IMG/VR virus record: IMGVR_UViG_3300025889_000002
Location: 16,573 to 80,572 of that record
Source of the DNA: a virus
Reading direction: 5' to 3' (one strand)
Length of the DNA stretch: 64,000 nt
A program made the translations under genes and the position numbers. The stretch's first letter is position 1. Each line of letters opens with the position of its first letter. The notes under the pieces were generated by a model. It saw nothing but the letters and a program-made list of their open reading frames with translations, searched no databases and was not told where the DNA came from. Positions 47,892 to 56,843 of the stretch are shown piece after piece.

Positions 47892-50692
47892 TGCCGACAA
47901 AGACTTATCAGGGCTACACCTACGAACAGCAGGCAGACGGCAGCTGGGCGCGCATTGGTTCCGCTTCCGCACAGGGCGCGGTGTTCCAGACCAATCCGAA
48001 CGCCTCTGCCGAACAGGCGCGCGAAGATGAGCGCCTGCGCAATGAGCGTCGGCGTCTGCAGATCACCGAAGACAATGCAATGCGCCAAGCGGAAAAGGAC
48101 CGTATTGCGTTAGACAAGGATTCGGCTGAAGTCGCTCAGAAGGATAAAGAATCGGCAGCCTTGGAGGCTGCGCAGCGCGCACAGGTTCGCGAGACTGCGG
48201 CCACCATGCGCACGGTCATCGAGAAAGCCAAGCAGGCTAAGGCGCGGTCTAACGACTGGTTTGCCACAGGGTTTGGCGCAGAGACGGCTTTGGGGATAGG
48301 TGGTAGCGCAGCGCAGGATGTGCGTGAACTTCTGGCGCCGATAAAAGCCAATCAGGCATTCACGACTTTGCAGAAGATGCGTGAGGCTTCGCCTACTGGC
48401 GGTGCTTTGGGTGCGGTTTCCGAACGTGAACTGGCATTGCTACAAAGCACGATCACAGGTCTTGAGCAGACGCAATCTGATGCGCAATTCCAATATGCGA
48501 TGGATGAAGTTGTCCAGCGCTACACCCGCGCGCTTGCTGCGCTTGAAGATTCGGACAGGTATTACCGCGAGAACGGCTCGCTTGAAGGATATGTCGGGCC
48601 TTCGGAAGAATACCTTAACAGCTACAACCCGAGCGATCCCAAGCCCGCCACTGCAGCAGGACAGGGTGCTACACAGACAAGCCTAGAACTGCCGCAGGAA
48701 TACCAGGATCGGCACGCGGCCTATCTGCGCGAGAACTGGGGCAACATCACGCCCGACGGCTATGCGCAATTCCGTGCGGGGCTCGATAACCAATTCTCAG
48801 ACGTGGCATCGCCTAATATCGAAGCCTATCGCGACATTGTTCCTGCCCTCAACCAGATGGCGGCGGAAGGCCAACCTCCTGAAGCGGCCGGACAAGTTCC
48901 GCCTGCGGTGCGCGATCTCTCGGGCAGCGAACAAGCGGTAAACGATTTCGTCACAAGCCCGTTCGGCACCGGCGCCACATCAGCGATCAACAGCGCCACG
49001 TTCGGCATTCCTGATGCTTTGGCTGGCCGGCGCCTTCAGGCTGCGCAGGAACTCAACCCCAAATCTGCCTTTGCCGGTGACTTCTTGGGTGGCGCTGTAG
49101 GCTCCGCTCTAGGGGGCACAGGACTTGCGGCAGCTGGTGTAGGGCGTGCGGCACCTTTCCTTGGCGATGCGCTCTACGGGACCACATACGGCGCTCTGAG
49201 TGATGAAGACCCTGTAACGGGCGCCCTGATCGGTCTGGGTTCGTCTATCGTGGGCGATCAGGTGGGCAAGTATGCGGGGCGCGGCATCAATTCGCTTCGC
49301 GCTCCTGAAAATGCACTGAGTGAAGGCCAGCAGGCTATCACGCAGACTGTTCGCCAAGCGGATAATCAGGACGTCATTGCGCAGGCTTTAATGCAGGCGC
49401 GCGATCTTGGTGTGCCGATGACGCTGGCCGATGCTTCGCCGGAACTGCAGTCTCTTGCCGGTTCCGCTGCTCGTTTCTCGCCTACCACGGCCGGCACGGC
49501 GCGCTCGGTCATGGCAACCCGCAATCAAGGGCAAATCGATCGACTGGCTGAAGCGGTGGCGCGCGACCTTGGCCCTGTCGAGAACATCCCGCAGCGCAGC
49601 GCCGACCTGATGCAGCAGGCTCGCACGAATGCAGGGCCGTTGTATGACGCGGCCTATTCAGCCCCGGGCGCTGAGATGGTGGACCTTGGCGACCTTGCTG
49701 ACCGTCCGACCTTTGAAGCGGCCTTGCGTGAGGCATATAACGAGGTCCTTGATGAAGGTCTGGATCCGTCTGCAGTTGGATTGCAGGGTGTTGGCGATAG
49801 TGTAGTGCTGGCTCAACCGTCATGGCAGGCCCTCGACTATGCCAAGCGTGGGCTCGACAATATCATTGAATCGAACACTGATATTTCAGGCAAGGTTTCT
49901 CCTGCGGGCCGCCGTGCGTTGCAGATGAAGAATGACCTTCTTTCCCGCATGGATGCCGCAAACCCGGATTATGCTGCTGCCCGTCAGGCTTTCGCAGGAC
50001 CAGCGCAAGAGCGCGCGTTTATGCAGCGCGGGACAGAGGCCTACAACACCCGCCCTGATCAGCTTGGCGTCGATACTGCTAACCTGACGCCCGAACAGCG
50101 CCAGCAGATGCAGCTTGGCTTTCAATCGGAAGTAATGGGCCGTGCGGGCAACCTTCGCGGAAACACAAATCCATGGGGGCAATTGAACACGCCAAACATG
50201 GAAGGGCGCATGGGGGCACTCTATGGCGAAGATGCAGACATTGCCCGTTTACTGACGCAGCGCGACCTTGAATTGCAACTGGCCGGCAGCGCCAATCGTC
50301 TGATTGGTAATAGCGCCACGGCCGAGCGCGAGATTGCCGACGAGTTCTTCAAGAAACGGAACGGCATGGGAGGCGATGTCGCTATGGGTATTGTCGAGAC
50401 AGGCGCTCTAGGTGGTCCTTGGCTGACTGTCGGCAAGGGCATTGCTGACCGTGTATTCAAGGACAAGCGCGAAGCCGCGGCTGCTGCTGCCAATCGTTCG
50501 CTTGCCGATGACCTTGGCCCGCTCTTGCTCGATCAGAACCCGCAAGGGGCGGTTGATTCCCTGTCGTCCATGATGGCACAGGATGCTGAGTATCGCGCTA
50601 TCGTGGAAGCGCTGACCAATCAGGGCGATAAGTGGGGCCGCCGGGCTGGAATGGGCCTTAGCACTGCAACTACGGACAGGATTGCTTACTAA
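47891..50692 (+). CDS. Large internal (ejection) virion protein (copy B)
   Basis: A 933-residue homologue of 8697-11453. It has an extra N-terminal YxGYTYEQQADGSWARI-like strand segment lacking in copy A; the coiled coil (residues 35-115), the Gly/Ala-rich hydrophobic region (about 380-450) and the C-terminal half are collinear. Its last bases overlap the antisense gene 50689-50955. Confidence 0.65.
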   Translation: MPTKTYQGYTYEQQADGSWARIGSASAQGAVFQTNPNASAEQAREDERLRNERRRLQITEDNAMRQAEKDRIALDKDSAEVAQKDKESAALEAAQRAQVRETAATMRTVIEKAKQAKARSNDWFATGFGAETALGIGGSAAQDVRELLAPIKANQAFTTLQKMREASPTGGALGAVSERELALLQSTITGLEQTQSDAQFQYAMDEVVQRYTRALAALEDSDRYYRENGSLEGYVGPSEEYLNSYNPSDPKPATAAGQGATQTSLELPQEYQDRHAAYLRENWGNITPDGYAQFRAGLDNQFSDVASPNIEAYRDIVPALNQMAAEGQPPEAAGQVPPAVRDLSGSEQAVNDFVTSPFGTGATSAINSATFGIPDALAGRRLQAAQELNPKSAFAGDFLGGAVGSALGGTGLAAAGVGRAAPFLGDALYGTTYGALSDEDPVTGALIGLGSSIVGDQVGKYAGRGINSLRAPENALSEGQQAITQTVRQADNQDVIAQALMQARDLGVPMTLADASPELQSLAGSAARFSPTTAGTARSVMATRNQGQIDRLAEAVARDLGPVENIPQRSADLMQQARTNAGPLYDAAYSAPGAEMVDLGDLADRPTFEAALREAYNEVLDEGLDPSAVGLQGVGDSVVLAQPSWQALDYAKRGLDNIIESNTDISGKVSPAGRRALQMKNDLLSRMDAANPDYAAARQAFAGPAQERAFMQRGTEAYNTRPDQLGVDTANLTPEQRQQMQLGFQSEVMGRAGNLRGNTNPWGQLNTPNMEGRMGALYGEDADIARLLTQRDLELQLAGSANRLIGNSATAEREIADEFFKKRNGMGGDVAMGIVETGALGGPWLTVGKGIADRVFKDKREAAAAAANRSLADDLGPLLLDQNPQGAVDSLSSMMAQDAEYRAIVEALTNQGDKWGRRAGMGLSTATTDRIAY

Positions 50693-50955
50693 GCGAAGGC
50701 GTTAAGAACGGCGACAATTCCAAGCGCCGCCACCGCCCAAGGCACAAGCATGAATTCCATTCGATCGGATGCCGCCCGATAGCCTGCGAGAAACGCTAGC
50801 TGGCGATCCTTCTGGCGGTATGTCTTGGAGGCTTGCTCAAGGGCTTTGCGCTCATGGCGTGACCTTAGATATTTCTCGGAATCCAGTTCGCTGAACCGTG
50901 CGCGCTGCAGTTCCTGCTCAATCTGCGCAATGGTGTGTTTCGGAGCCGGTTCCAT
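50689..50955 (-). CDS. Antisense small membrane protein, leaderless gene (copy B)
   Basis: An 88-residue protein (MEPAPKHTIAQIEQELQRAR) with charged helical first two thirds and a C-terminal transmembrane segment (about residues 65-87, FMLVPWAVAALGIVAVL). Identity to copy A is modest but the plan, the IEQEL/IEREI-x-RARF motif, AFLAGYRA, the position and the promoter are kept. ATG is 7 nt from the -10 box. See 11430-11693. Confidence 0.7.
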   Translation of the reverse strand: MEPAPKHTIAQIEQELQRARFSELDSEKYLRSRHERKALEQASKTYRQKDRQLAFLAGYRAASDRMEFMLVPWAVAALGIVAVLNAFA

Positions 50956-50962
50956 GCCCCTA

Positions 50963-50991
50963 TTGCTAGCACACCGCCTTTGATGTAACAA
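50963..50991 (-). promoter_or_regulatory. Promoter of the antisense gene (copy B)
   Basis: Minus-strand TTGTTA (50986-50991), 17-nt spacer, TAGCAA (50963-50968) with TG before it; 7 nt to ATG. Same geometry as 11701-11729 although the spacer sequence differs. Confidence 0.65.
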
Positions 50992-51060
50992 GCACATGAG
51001 AAATTGCGCGGTTGAATTTACCTCACGCGCTTGTGTTCCAACGCAAGCGGAGTTTGGCCT

Positions 51061-51843
51061 GTGCCAAGAGATTCAAACGGCGACTATGATCTTCCCCCGG
51101 GTAGTATAGTCAATACTGGGGATGACGTTCTTCCCAGCCAGCACAATCCACCCCTGCAAGACCTGGCGCAAGCCATGGGCAATTCCCTCGACCGCGACGG
51201 TAAGGGCGGGATGCGTGCCGATCTACCGATGAATGGCAACAAGATCACCGACGTTGCACCGGGGACCAATCCCACGGACGTGGCGACGGTAAGCCAGATC
51301 GTAGGTGGTTCGAATATTCCTATCGGCGTGGTGGTGGACTTTTGGGGCTCAACTCCCCCTGAAAACTATCTGTTCGCCGCGGGGCAAGAGGTCAGCCGTT
51401 CGACGTATGCTGCCCTGTTTGCCGTTATCGGAACAAATGCAGGCGCAGGGGACGGTTCCACGACATTCAATCTTCCCGATTACCGCGGCAGGATCGGTGC
51501 TGGACGTGAAAGCATGGCTACACCTGCCACGACGCGCCTCAACACACTGTCATCGTCTACCTTGGGGGCGGCAGGTGGTGCCCAGACGCACACTCTGACT
51601 GAAGCGCAGATGCCAGCGCACAATCACTCGGTTACAGATCCCGGCCACACGCATTCCTATCAGCGCGCCACGGTACAGGGCAATGTCGGCGCGGAAGGGG
51701 GTATCACTTCTTCGACCACTGTCACTTCTGCCAGCACGGTCAGCGCCACAACCGGCATTACCATCGCCAGCAAGGGCGGCGGCGAAGCGCACAACAACGT
51801 GCAGCCTACTATCATTTGCAATAAAATTATCAGGATAGCATAG
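51061..51843 (+). CDS. Tail collar-domain fibre protein (copy B)
   Basis: A 260-residue homologue of 11791-12576, GTG start at the same place after AAGCGGAG. LPDYRGRIGAGR, HNHSVTDPGHTHSY and HNNVQPTIICNKII are present. The 35 residues between the His motif and GGGEAH are unrelated to copy A, a likely host-contact loop. Confidence 0.8.
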   Translation: MPRDSNGDYDLPPGSIVNTGDDVLPSQHNPPLQDLAQAMGNSLDRDGKGGMRADLPMNGNKITDVAPGTNPTDVATVSQIVGGSNIPIGVVVDFWGSTPPENYLFAAGQEVSRSTYAALFAVIGTNAGAGDGSTTFNLPDYRGRIGAGRESMATPATTRLNTLSSSTLGAAGGAQTHTLTEAQMPAHNHSVTDPGHTHSYQRATVQGNVGAEGGITSSTTVTSASTVSATTGITIASKGGGEAHNNVQPTIICNKIIRIA

Positions 51844-51844
51844 C

Positions 51845-53923
51845 ATGGCGACCATTCGACCAGACGACCTTCCTGCCGCCTCTACGGTAAGCAACACCGA
51901 CGCGTTTGTAGTAGACCGGGGTAGTGCAGTCCAAAAGGCTACGCCTTCGCAGATCGTCGATGCAGCAACCCCTCTCGCTTCACAAGCTGAGGCTGAGGCT
52001 GGAACAGACAATGCCAAGCGCGTCACCCCTTTGCGGGTTAAGCAGGCTATCGATGCGATTGGTATCTCTGCGGATTCGCTGGCAGCTGGATTAGCCACCA
52101 AGGCTGACGCAGCCGCGACCACTGCCGCCCTTTCGGTAAAAGTCACCGCAACAGCGGCAAAAAGCGACGTTGCCAACCTCGGCGCATCCGGCCCTCGCAC
52201 GGTCACGCTTGGCGGCGATAACTTCGACCGTTCATCCAGCGACCTTTCTGCATGGGTCGATCGAGATCCTACGAACAGCGTAATCATCCCCTTTGCCAGC
52301 GACACCACGGGCGCATCGGGCGGTTATGTTCGCAGGGGTCCGTGGGCGCTTGGGACCGTCTATGCAACATGGTTCGGGTTTGTGGCCGACAGCACGGGCG
52401 CGGCAGGCAACGGAACGGATAACACTGCTGCACTTCAGGCCGCCATTGATTTTGTGTGTCCTTTTATCTGGCAGGGCGGAACCCGCGCAACCGAATTGCA
52501 GGGAAGCTTTTCGGGTGAGGTAATCCTGCCCAAAGGCATCGGGCGCATCACCGACAAGATCAAGCTTGCTCCAAACCTTTCCCTTCGCGGGCAGGGATGT
52601 GCAAACGACTGGACAGTCCGCACGGGTATTGCAGGGGTAGCATCTGGCACCGAGCGCATGGGTAGCGCACTGTTCTGCGATATCAACGATTTTACCACAT
52701 ACGCTCTCGACACATGCCCTTACGATAATACAGGCGTTCGCCTCGACGACACTACGGTAGAGGGTGGAGACAGCTCAAGCGGACTCAAGACGCAGGTTTC
52801 GAACGTCCAGATTTCCGCCCTGACGATTTACGGCAACTGGACGTGCAAGGGCGTGAACCTCGCGGGCGCGGAAAGCTGCAAGATCGCAAGCGACGTGCTT
52901 ATTCGCGGATTTACAGTAGGCGTGCGATGTTCTGCGACATGGTACGCTAAAATCTACTGCCGCATCCTTCACAATTGGCGCGGTCTCATCGGCTATCTGT
53001 CGGGCACGGATATTGATATTTCCGGCGCTTCGTTCTGGAAGCCTGTCGAGGCTCCTGTCTACGATCCTGCGGTTAGTGGGTATGACGGCACCGAACCGAC
53101 GATCGATGCTTGGTGGACGGCAGCGGCCCTGAAGCGCACCGCGCATATCTTCAACTTCTACTGCAACATTACGGGCACGAATGTCGGCGCCGAGCTTGGC
53201 GATGTGATGTTCATGTCGAAGAACGGCGTTGCCAACCTCACCGGGATTTACACCGAAGGCGCAACCTTCACGACCATATTCACCGAAGGCCCGGACCAGC
53301 AGAACGAGTTCTACCAGTTCGATACGACAGTTTCGGCCAGTGTGCCGCTGCTCTATTCGAAGAATGCGCGCATTCAGGTCGATGTAGCCCACCACAACAA
53401 CCAGAACGGATATTCTGCGGTTATCGGCGATCTGGTCAACTCGATCGGCTACGAAGGCTTGCCCGTCCTTAATGGGGTCAAGCTGACCGGCTCGGACGTG
53501 TTTACCGATCCGAGCATCGCTTATGGCGGGTTGCGTCAGTATCAAGGGCCATGGTCGCCCGTTCCCAAGTTCGGCGGCACGGCAGGGGATAGCGGGAGCG
53601 GCACGAAAACAGGCCGCTGGGTGCGCATCGGCAACACGGTGACTGTGTGGGGCTACGTCACGATCCAGACGCTCAACGGCGCTGCATCGGGCGCGTTCAC
53701 CATCGATGGCCTGCCCTTTGTAATCCGCAACGTTTTTGGTCTCGACTCCTGTGCCGATGTTGCTTTCTCTTTCGGCACGCCGGCTCTCACAAAAGGACGC
53801 GGGGAAGCTGGCGGATATGCTATCAAGTTCGATGGCATCACGAAAACCGGCTTTTCCAGCGGTGCTGACATTCGTTTCCAGATGACCTATGAAACGACAG
53901 AACTAGGCCCATGGGGATGGTAA
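51845..53923 (+). CDS. Tail spike protein, beta-helix-like (copy B)
   Basis: A 692-residue protein. Residues 1-95 are the anchor shared with copy A. A head-binding or neck segment (about 105-175, with FASDTTGASGGYVRRG) leads to a NGTDNTAALQAAIDF beta-helix start near residue 190 and Gly/Asn/Thr-rich strands; the last 90 residues (KTGRWVRIGNTVTVWGYVTI) form a small beta domain. Receptor part unrelated to copy A, so the two phages probably use different surface glycans. Confidence 0.75.
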   Translation: MATIRPDDLPAASTVSNTDAFVVDRGSAVQKATPSQIVDAATPLASQAEAEAGTDNAKRVTPLRVKQAIDAIGISADSLAAGLATKADAAATTAALSVKVTATAAKSDVANLGASGPRTVTLGGDNFDRSSSDLSAWVDRDPTNSVIIPFASDTTGASGGYVRRGPWALGTVYATWFGFVADSTGAAGNGTDNTAALQAAIDFVCPFIWQGGTRATELQGSFSGEVILPKGIGRITDKIKLAPNLSLRGQGCANDWTVRTGIAGVASGTERMGSALFCDINDFTTYALDTCPYDNTGVRLDDTTVEGGDSSSGLKTQVSNVQISALTIYGNWTCKGVNLAGAESCKIASDVLIRGFTVGVRCSATWYAKIYCRILHNWRGLIGYLSGTDIDISGASFWKPVEAPVYDPAVSGYDGTEPTIDAWWTAAALKRTAHIFNFYCNITGTNVGAELGDVMFMSKNGVANLTGIYTEGATFTTIFTEGPDQQNEFYQFDTTVSASVPLLYSKNARIQVDVAHHNNQNGYSAVIGDLVNSIGYEGLPVLNGVKLTGSDVFTDPSIAYGGLRQYQGPWSPVPKFGGTAGDSGSGTKTGRWVRIGNTVTVWGYVTIQTLNGAASGAFTIDGLPFVIRNVFGLDSCADVAFSFGTPALTKGRGEAGGYAIKFDGITKTGFSSGADIRFQMTYETTELGPWGW

Positions 53924-54033
53924 TGCAGAAGCCCAAACCTACGACGCATAATTACATGGAGTGCGGTGGTCCGCCTCCTGAAGAACGGTATTGGGAAAAG
54001 GACAAGCCCAAACCGCGTAAGGCACGCAAGTGA
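53923..54033 (+). CDS. 36-aa Pro/Lys-rich protein (copy B)
   Basis: TAATG overlap with the spike stop. Product MQKPKPTTHNYMECGGPPPE ending KPKPRKARK. Counterpart in place of 14398-14502. Function unknown. Confidence 0.5.
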   Translation: MQKPKPTTHNYMECGGPPPEERYWEKDKPKPRKARK

Positions 54034-54122
54034 AAACTGTTCTCGCCGCTATCGGTCTGCTATGGATCGTGAGTAGCCTGGAGCGTCACCGACGTTTCTG
54101 GGCTGCGGCAAGACTTTGGTAA
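54030..54122 (+). CDS. Conserved 30-aa single-span membrane microprotein (copy B)
   Basis: GTG start in GTGA overlap. 27 of 30 residues equal to the copy A product 14499-14591 (hydrophobic IGLLWIV then ERHRRFW...RLW). Its neighbours on the right are unrelated between the phages, so it is selected on its own. Confidence 0.65.
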   Translation: MKTVLAAIGLLWIVSSLERHRRFWAAARLW

Positions 54123-54134
54123 AGGAAACACATT

Positions 54135-54251
54135 ATGGCCCTGCCACCGCCTCCACCGCCACCCGCTCCCCCGAGCCCGCCAGATATCCCCGAGGGTCGC
54201 AGCGTGAAGAACCCGAAAACCAAAAAGACCAAGAAGTCCAAGAAGGACTGA
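54135..54251 (+). CDS. 38-aa protein: Pro run plus Lys-rich tail (copy B)
   Basis: AAAGGA ribosome site, ATG 54135. Product begins MALPPPPPPPAPPSPPD and ends with a KTKKTKKSKKD tail. Low complexity and basic; no counterpart in copy A. Function unknown. Confidence 0.5.
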   Translation: MALPPPPPPPAPPSPPDIPEGRSVKNPKTKKTKKSKKD

Positions 54252-54252
54252 C

Positions 54253-54696
54253 ATGATCGAGGCGCTGACATACGCGTCTTACGTTGCCTTAGCCCTTGCT
54301 GCATGGACCGCTTTCCAAGGTGGACCGTCAGCAGGGGCTTTGGTTGCGAGTAACGTTGTGGCGCGCCTTGTCTACACGATTGGCCTGCCGGTGACGTACG
54401 ACCTCCTTTTCATCTTAGACATTCTAGTGATCGTTTTCATCTACGCAGGCATGGTGCGCAGAGGGCGCCCGCTACTGAGGGAGGCGGCAATCATCCTGCT
54501 GTTCCCGATAGCATGGCGGTTTTACTGGTTGCCGGCTGAAGAACAGTACGTTGCTTTTTGCGTGATAACGTCTGTCGTGATAGTACAACTTATGCTGACG
54601 CTTCCTTTGATGACAATACGTTACCGGGCATTAAAGGCGTTGGGTCGCAATGGGCCGATGATCGAACCGTCACGGCTGGAGAAAACGCATGCCTGA
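54253..54696 (+). CDS. Multi-span membrane protein of lysis region (copy B)
   Basis: A 147-residue protein with about four hydrophobic spans (residues 8-25, 30-48, 53-68, 75-120). No similarity to the copy A holin candidate. Followed at 8-nt overlap by a one-span coiled-coil protein. Holin role possible. Confidence 0.5.
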   Translation: MIEALTYASYVALALAAWTAFQGGPSAGALVASNVVARLVYTIGLPVTYDLLFILDILVIVFIYAGMVRRGRPLLREAAIILLFPIAWRFYWLPAEEQYVAFCVITSVVIVQLMLTLPLMTIRYRALKALGRNGPMIEPSRLEKTHA

Positions 54697-55009
54697 CGGG
54701 AATGATCTACAAAGGGAAATAGTATTTCGCGGGATGGCCGAGCAGCTTCTTGAGCAATGGGAAGCGAAGCAGTCAGCCAAGAAAAGCCCTTTCAACCTTA
54801 CCAATCTAACAAGCATCATGGCCCTGCTGATTTCGGTGGGGACGTTGATCTGGCAATCGGCCATTACGACCGATCGGGTGGAGCGCAACACATCGCGGCT
54901 GGAAAAGCTTGAACAAAGCAATCTGACGGCAGACTTTGCGCGCTTGGAGGCAAAGGTGGATCTGCTGCTTGAGGACAGGGCTCGCAACATAAACACGGGA
55001 GTAAGGTGA
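54689..55009 (+). CDS. One-span membrane protein with coiled coil, holin-like (copy B)
   Basis: A 106-residue protein: polar N-terminus, transmembrane segment about residues 40-60 (NLTSIMALLISVGTLIWQSA), coiled coil 63-100. Same architecture and M-P-D start as copy A 14591-14941. Directly upstream of the endolysin. Confidence 0.55.
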   Translation: MPDGNDLQREIVFRGMAEQLLEQWEAKQSAKKSPFNLTNLTSIMALLISVGTLIWQSAITTDRVERNTSRLEKLEQSNLTADFARLEAKVDLLLEDRARNINTGVR

Positions 55010-55010
55010 C

Positions 55011-55580
55011 GTGGACAGAAAGCCGATATTTGATGAATTACGCGCCATTCTTGGACGTGGTCTGACGCAAGCCGAAGTCGATAGCATGGACACTGCTATA
55101 GACGCCGCTGAAGGCATTATCGTGGTTCGGCCACCCAAACCCAAGGGCCGCCAGATAAACGCAGCAGGCGAGCGTCTGATCAAGTCCTTTGAGGGATTGG
55201 AGTTGGAAGCCTATCCAGACCCCGGGACAGGCGGTGAGCCGTGGACTATCGGATGGGGGCATACGGGCGGCGTGAGCCGTGGAGATCGCGTCACGGAAGA
55301 AGAAGCCGATGATCTGTTCGACAACGACACCGATCGCTTTGAAGCTGCTGTAGAACGCTTGGCACCCAAGGCCACTGACAACCAGTTCGCGGCGCTTGTC
55401 TCGTTTGCCTACAATCTGGGTGAAGGCAATCTGGAAAAGTCCACGCTGCTGAAGAAGCACAACGCGGGTGACTATGCAGGTGCGGCCAAAGAATTTCCCA
55501 GATGGAACCGCGCAAATGGCAAGGTTATGCGCGGCCTGACCCGCCGTCGTGAAGCCGAGCGCAAGCTGTATCTGTCATGA
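55011..55580 (+). CDS. Endolysin, T4-type lysozyme (GH24) (copy B)
   Basis: A 189-residue protein from GTG 55011 (GGGAGTAAGG upstream). Lysozyme domain from residue 50: Glu61 in KSFEGLELEAYPDPG, Asp70, Thr79 in PWTIGWGHT; then FAALVSFAYNLGEGNL and LTRRREAERKLYL. Residues 1-48 are an extra N-terminal segment with no signal peptide. It replaces the unrelated muramidase of copy A. Confidence 0.9.
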   Translation: MDRKPIFDELRAILGRGLTQAEVDSMDTAIDAAEGIIVVRPPKPKGRQINAAGERLIKSFEGLELEAYPDPGTGGEPWTIGWGHTGGVSRGDRVTEEEADDLFDNDTDRFEAAVERLAPKATDNQFAALVSFAYNLGEGNLEKSTLLKKHNAGDYAGAAKEFPRWNRANGKVMRGLTRRREAERKLYLS

Positions 55581-55987
55581 CGATCCGCAACTCGATCCGC
55601 ACATGGGCACTGGTCGCCGTATTTGTGAGCAGCCTTTTCACAATCGGCGCGGCGCTATGGATTATCAAGATCCTGTCGGCGCGGAATTGGTGTGCGGATA
55701 TGCTTGGCGCATCGAAGTACGTGGACGGTCGGCCTGACTTCGCGGTCATGGCATGCAAGGAACTGGCGCTTCAGAACGCCGACAAGCTTGGCGATGCCCT
55801 GACAATCGCGATGGGCGTCCAGGCTGTCGCGCTGCTTGTGCTGGTGGTAATCGTGCTTGCAGGCGGTCGCTTGTCATTCAAGGCGGGCAAAGAAGGCGTA
55901 TCAGCCAACATGTCACGTGAAGAAGCGGCGCAACAGGTGGCGGATGCCGCCGAGAATGAGGCGCGCGAGATTTCAGGTGATCGCTAA
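55577..55987 (+). CDS. Two-span membrane protein after endolysin (copy B)
   Basis: A 136-residue protein with two membrane segments (residues 10-32 and 76-96) separated by a Cys-containing loop, and an acidic helical tail (SREEAAQQVADAAENEAREI). ATGA overlap with the endolysin. Possibly holin or antiholin; only in copy B. Confidence 0.5.
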   Translation: MTIRNSIRTWALVAVFVSSLFTIGAALWIIKILSARNWCADMLGASKYVDGRPDFAVMACKELALQNADKLGDALTIAMGVQAVALLVLVVIVLAGGRLSFKAGKEGVSANMSREEAAQQVADAAENEAREISGDR

Positions 55988-56093
55988 AACCATTTCGCGC
56001 CGGATACGAACTAGGCTATGGTACGCCGCCCCAGTGATAGGGCTGGCCTTGGGCTGTCTTGGGTATGCGATTTATATAGGAGTGACGGGATGA
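55977..56093 (+). CDS. 38-aa hydrophobic microprotein (copy B)
   Basis: GTG start overlapping the previous gene by 11 nt. Basic start (KTISRRIRTRL) and one span (VIGLALGCLGYAIYIGV). Counterpart of 16054-16143, sharing IGVT at the end and the TATAGGAGT ribosome site for the next gene. Confidence 0.45.
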   Translation: MIAKTISRRIRTRLWYAAPVIGLALGCLGYAIYIGVTG

Positions 56094-56461
56094 TTAAGGC
56101 TTTCTTCGGTCCCATCGTGAACCGTATCTTCGCAGGCGTCGTTTTCGCGCTGCTTGCCGCTCTCGGCATTGCCCTGTGGTCGAATGCGGCCAAGGATCGC
56201 GAGAATGACCGCCTCCGCAACACTCTCGCAGTCTCGGAAGCACAGCACAGCGTAACAGCAGCGTCTCTGGATGCCCTGACGCGCCGGATGCAGCAGCTTG
56301 TCGATGAAGGCAAGCTACGCCAGAGCCTTTTGGAAGACGCCATGAAGGACGCGGAAGCGGAAGCGGAAGACTTGCAGGACGAAGCCGATGCACTGCGCAA
56401 GGAAGGCGTGGTCGATCAGTGTGTGACGCCAGCTGGGGTGCTGCGCTCGAAAGGGCTTTAG
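56090..56461 (+). CDS. Rz-like inner-membrane spanin (copy B)
   Basis: A 123-residue homologue of 16394-16765: span at residues 13-30, coiled coil, and an almost identical C-terminus (EGVVDQCVTPAGVLRSKGL). ATG 56090 in ATGA overlap. Partner o-spanin at 56574. Confidence 0.75.
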   Translation: MIKAFFGPIVNRIFAGVVFALLAALGIALWSNAAKDRENDRLRNTLAVSEAQHSVTAASLDALTRRMQQLVDEGKLRQSLLEDAMKDAEAEAEDLQDEADALRKEGVVDQCVTPAGVLRSKGL

Positions 56462-56464
56462 GGG

Positions 56465-56561
56465 TGCTGCGGTTCTTGGTGGGATTCGAACCCACGGCGG
56501 GGGCTTCTAACCCCTGCGGAATCAAACCTGCCTTAGACCACTCAGCCACAAGGCCGCAGCA
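56465..56561 (-). tRNA. tRNA-like element, Ser-like, non-canonical (copy B)
   Basis: Minus-strand ends TGCTGCGG and CCGCAGCA are complementary. It has a Ser/Leu-type D-arm (TGGCTGAGTGGTCTAAGGC) and perfect T-arm GTGGG-TTCGAAT-CCCAC. A GGGG-TTAGAAG-CCCC hairpin could be an anticodon arm (U33, anticodon AGA, A37) or a class II variable arm; in either case the other arm is poor and about 13 nt are extra. Same location as the copy A element but a different tRNA type. Charging is doubtful. Confidence 0.5.
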
Positions 56562-56573
56562 AGGAGAAACTAG

Positions 56574-56843
56574 ATGAAACGCATTGCCATCGCAAGCCTG
56601 TTATTGCTTTCCGCCTGCAACCATCCGCAGCCGGGGATTTCCGTGCGTACTGTGGAGGTCCCGGTTCCTCAGCCTTGTTTAAAATCAGCGGATATTCCTC
56701 CCGAACCAGCCCAAGTAGGCGACCAGCTAACCGGCAATGCCGCGTCCGACCTGCTTATCGTGGCTGCATCTGCTCTGGAATTGCGGGCTGCGGTGATCAC
56801 CATGCGTGCAGCCCTTATGGCTTGTGCGAGTGATGGGGGTTAG
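56574..56843 (+). CDS. Rz1-like outer-membrane spanin lipoprotein (copy B)
   Basis: An 89-residue lipoprotein with LLSAC lipobox (Cys15). The first 20 and the residues from PPEPAQVGDQLTGNAASDLL onward match copy A almost exactly; residues 22-40 vary. AAGGAG directly follows the tRNA-like element. Overlaps the convergent gene by 29 nt. Confidence 0.7.
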   Translation: MKRIAIASLLLLSACNHPQPGISVRTVEVPVPQPCLKSADIPPEPAQVGDQLTGNAASDLLIVAASALELRAAVITMRAALMACASDGG

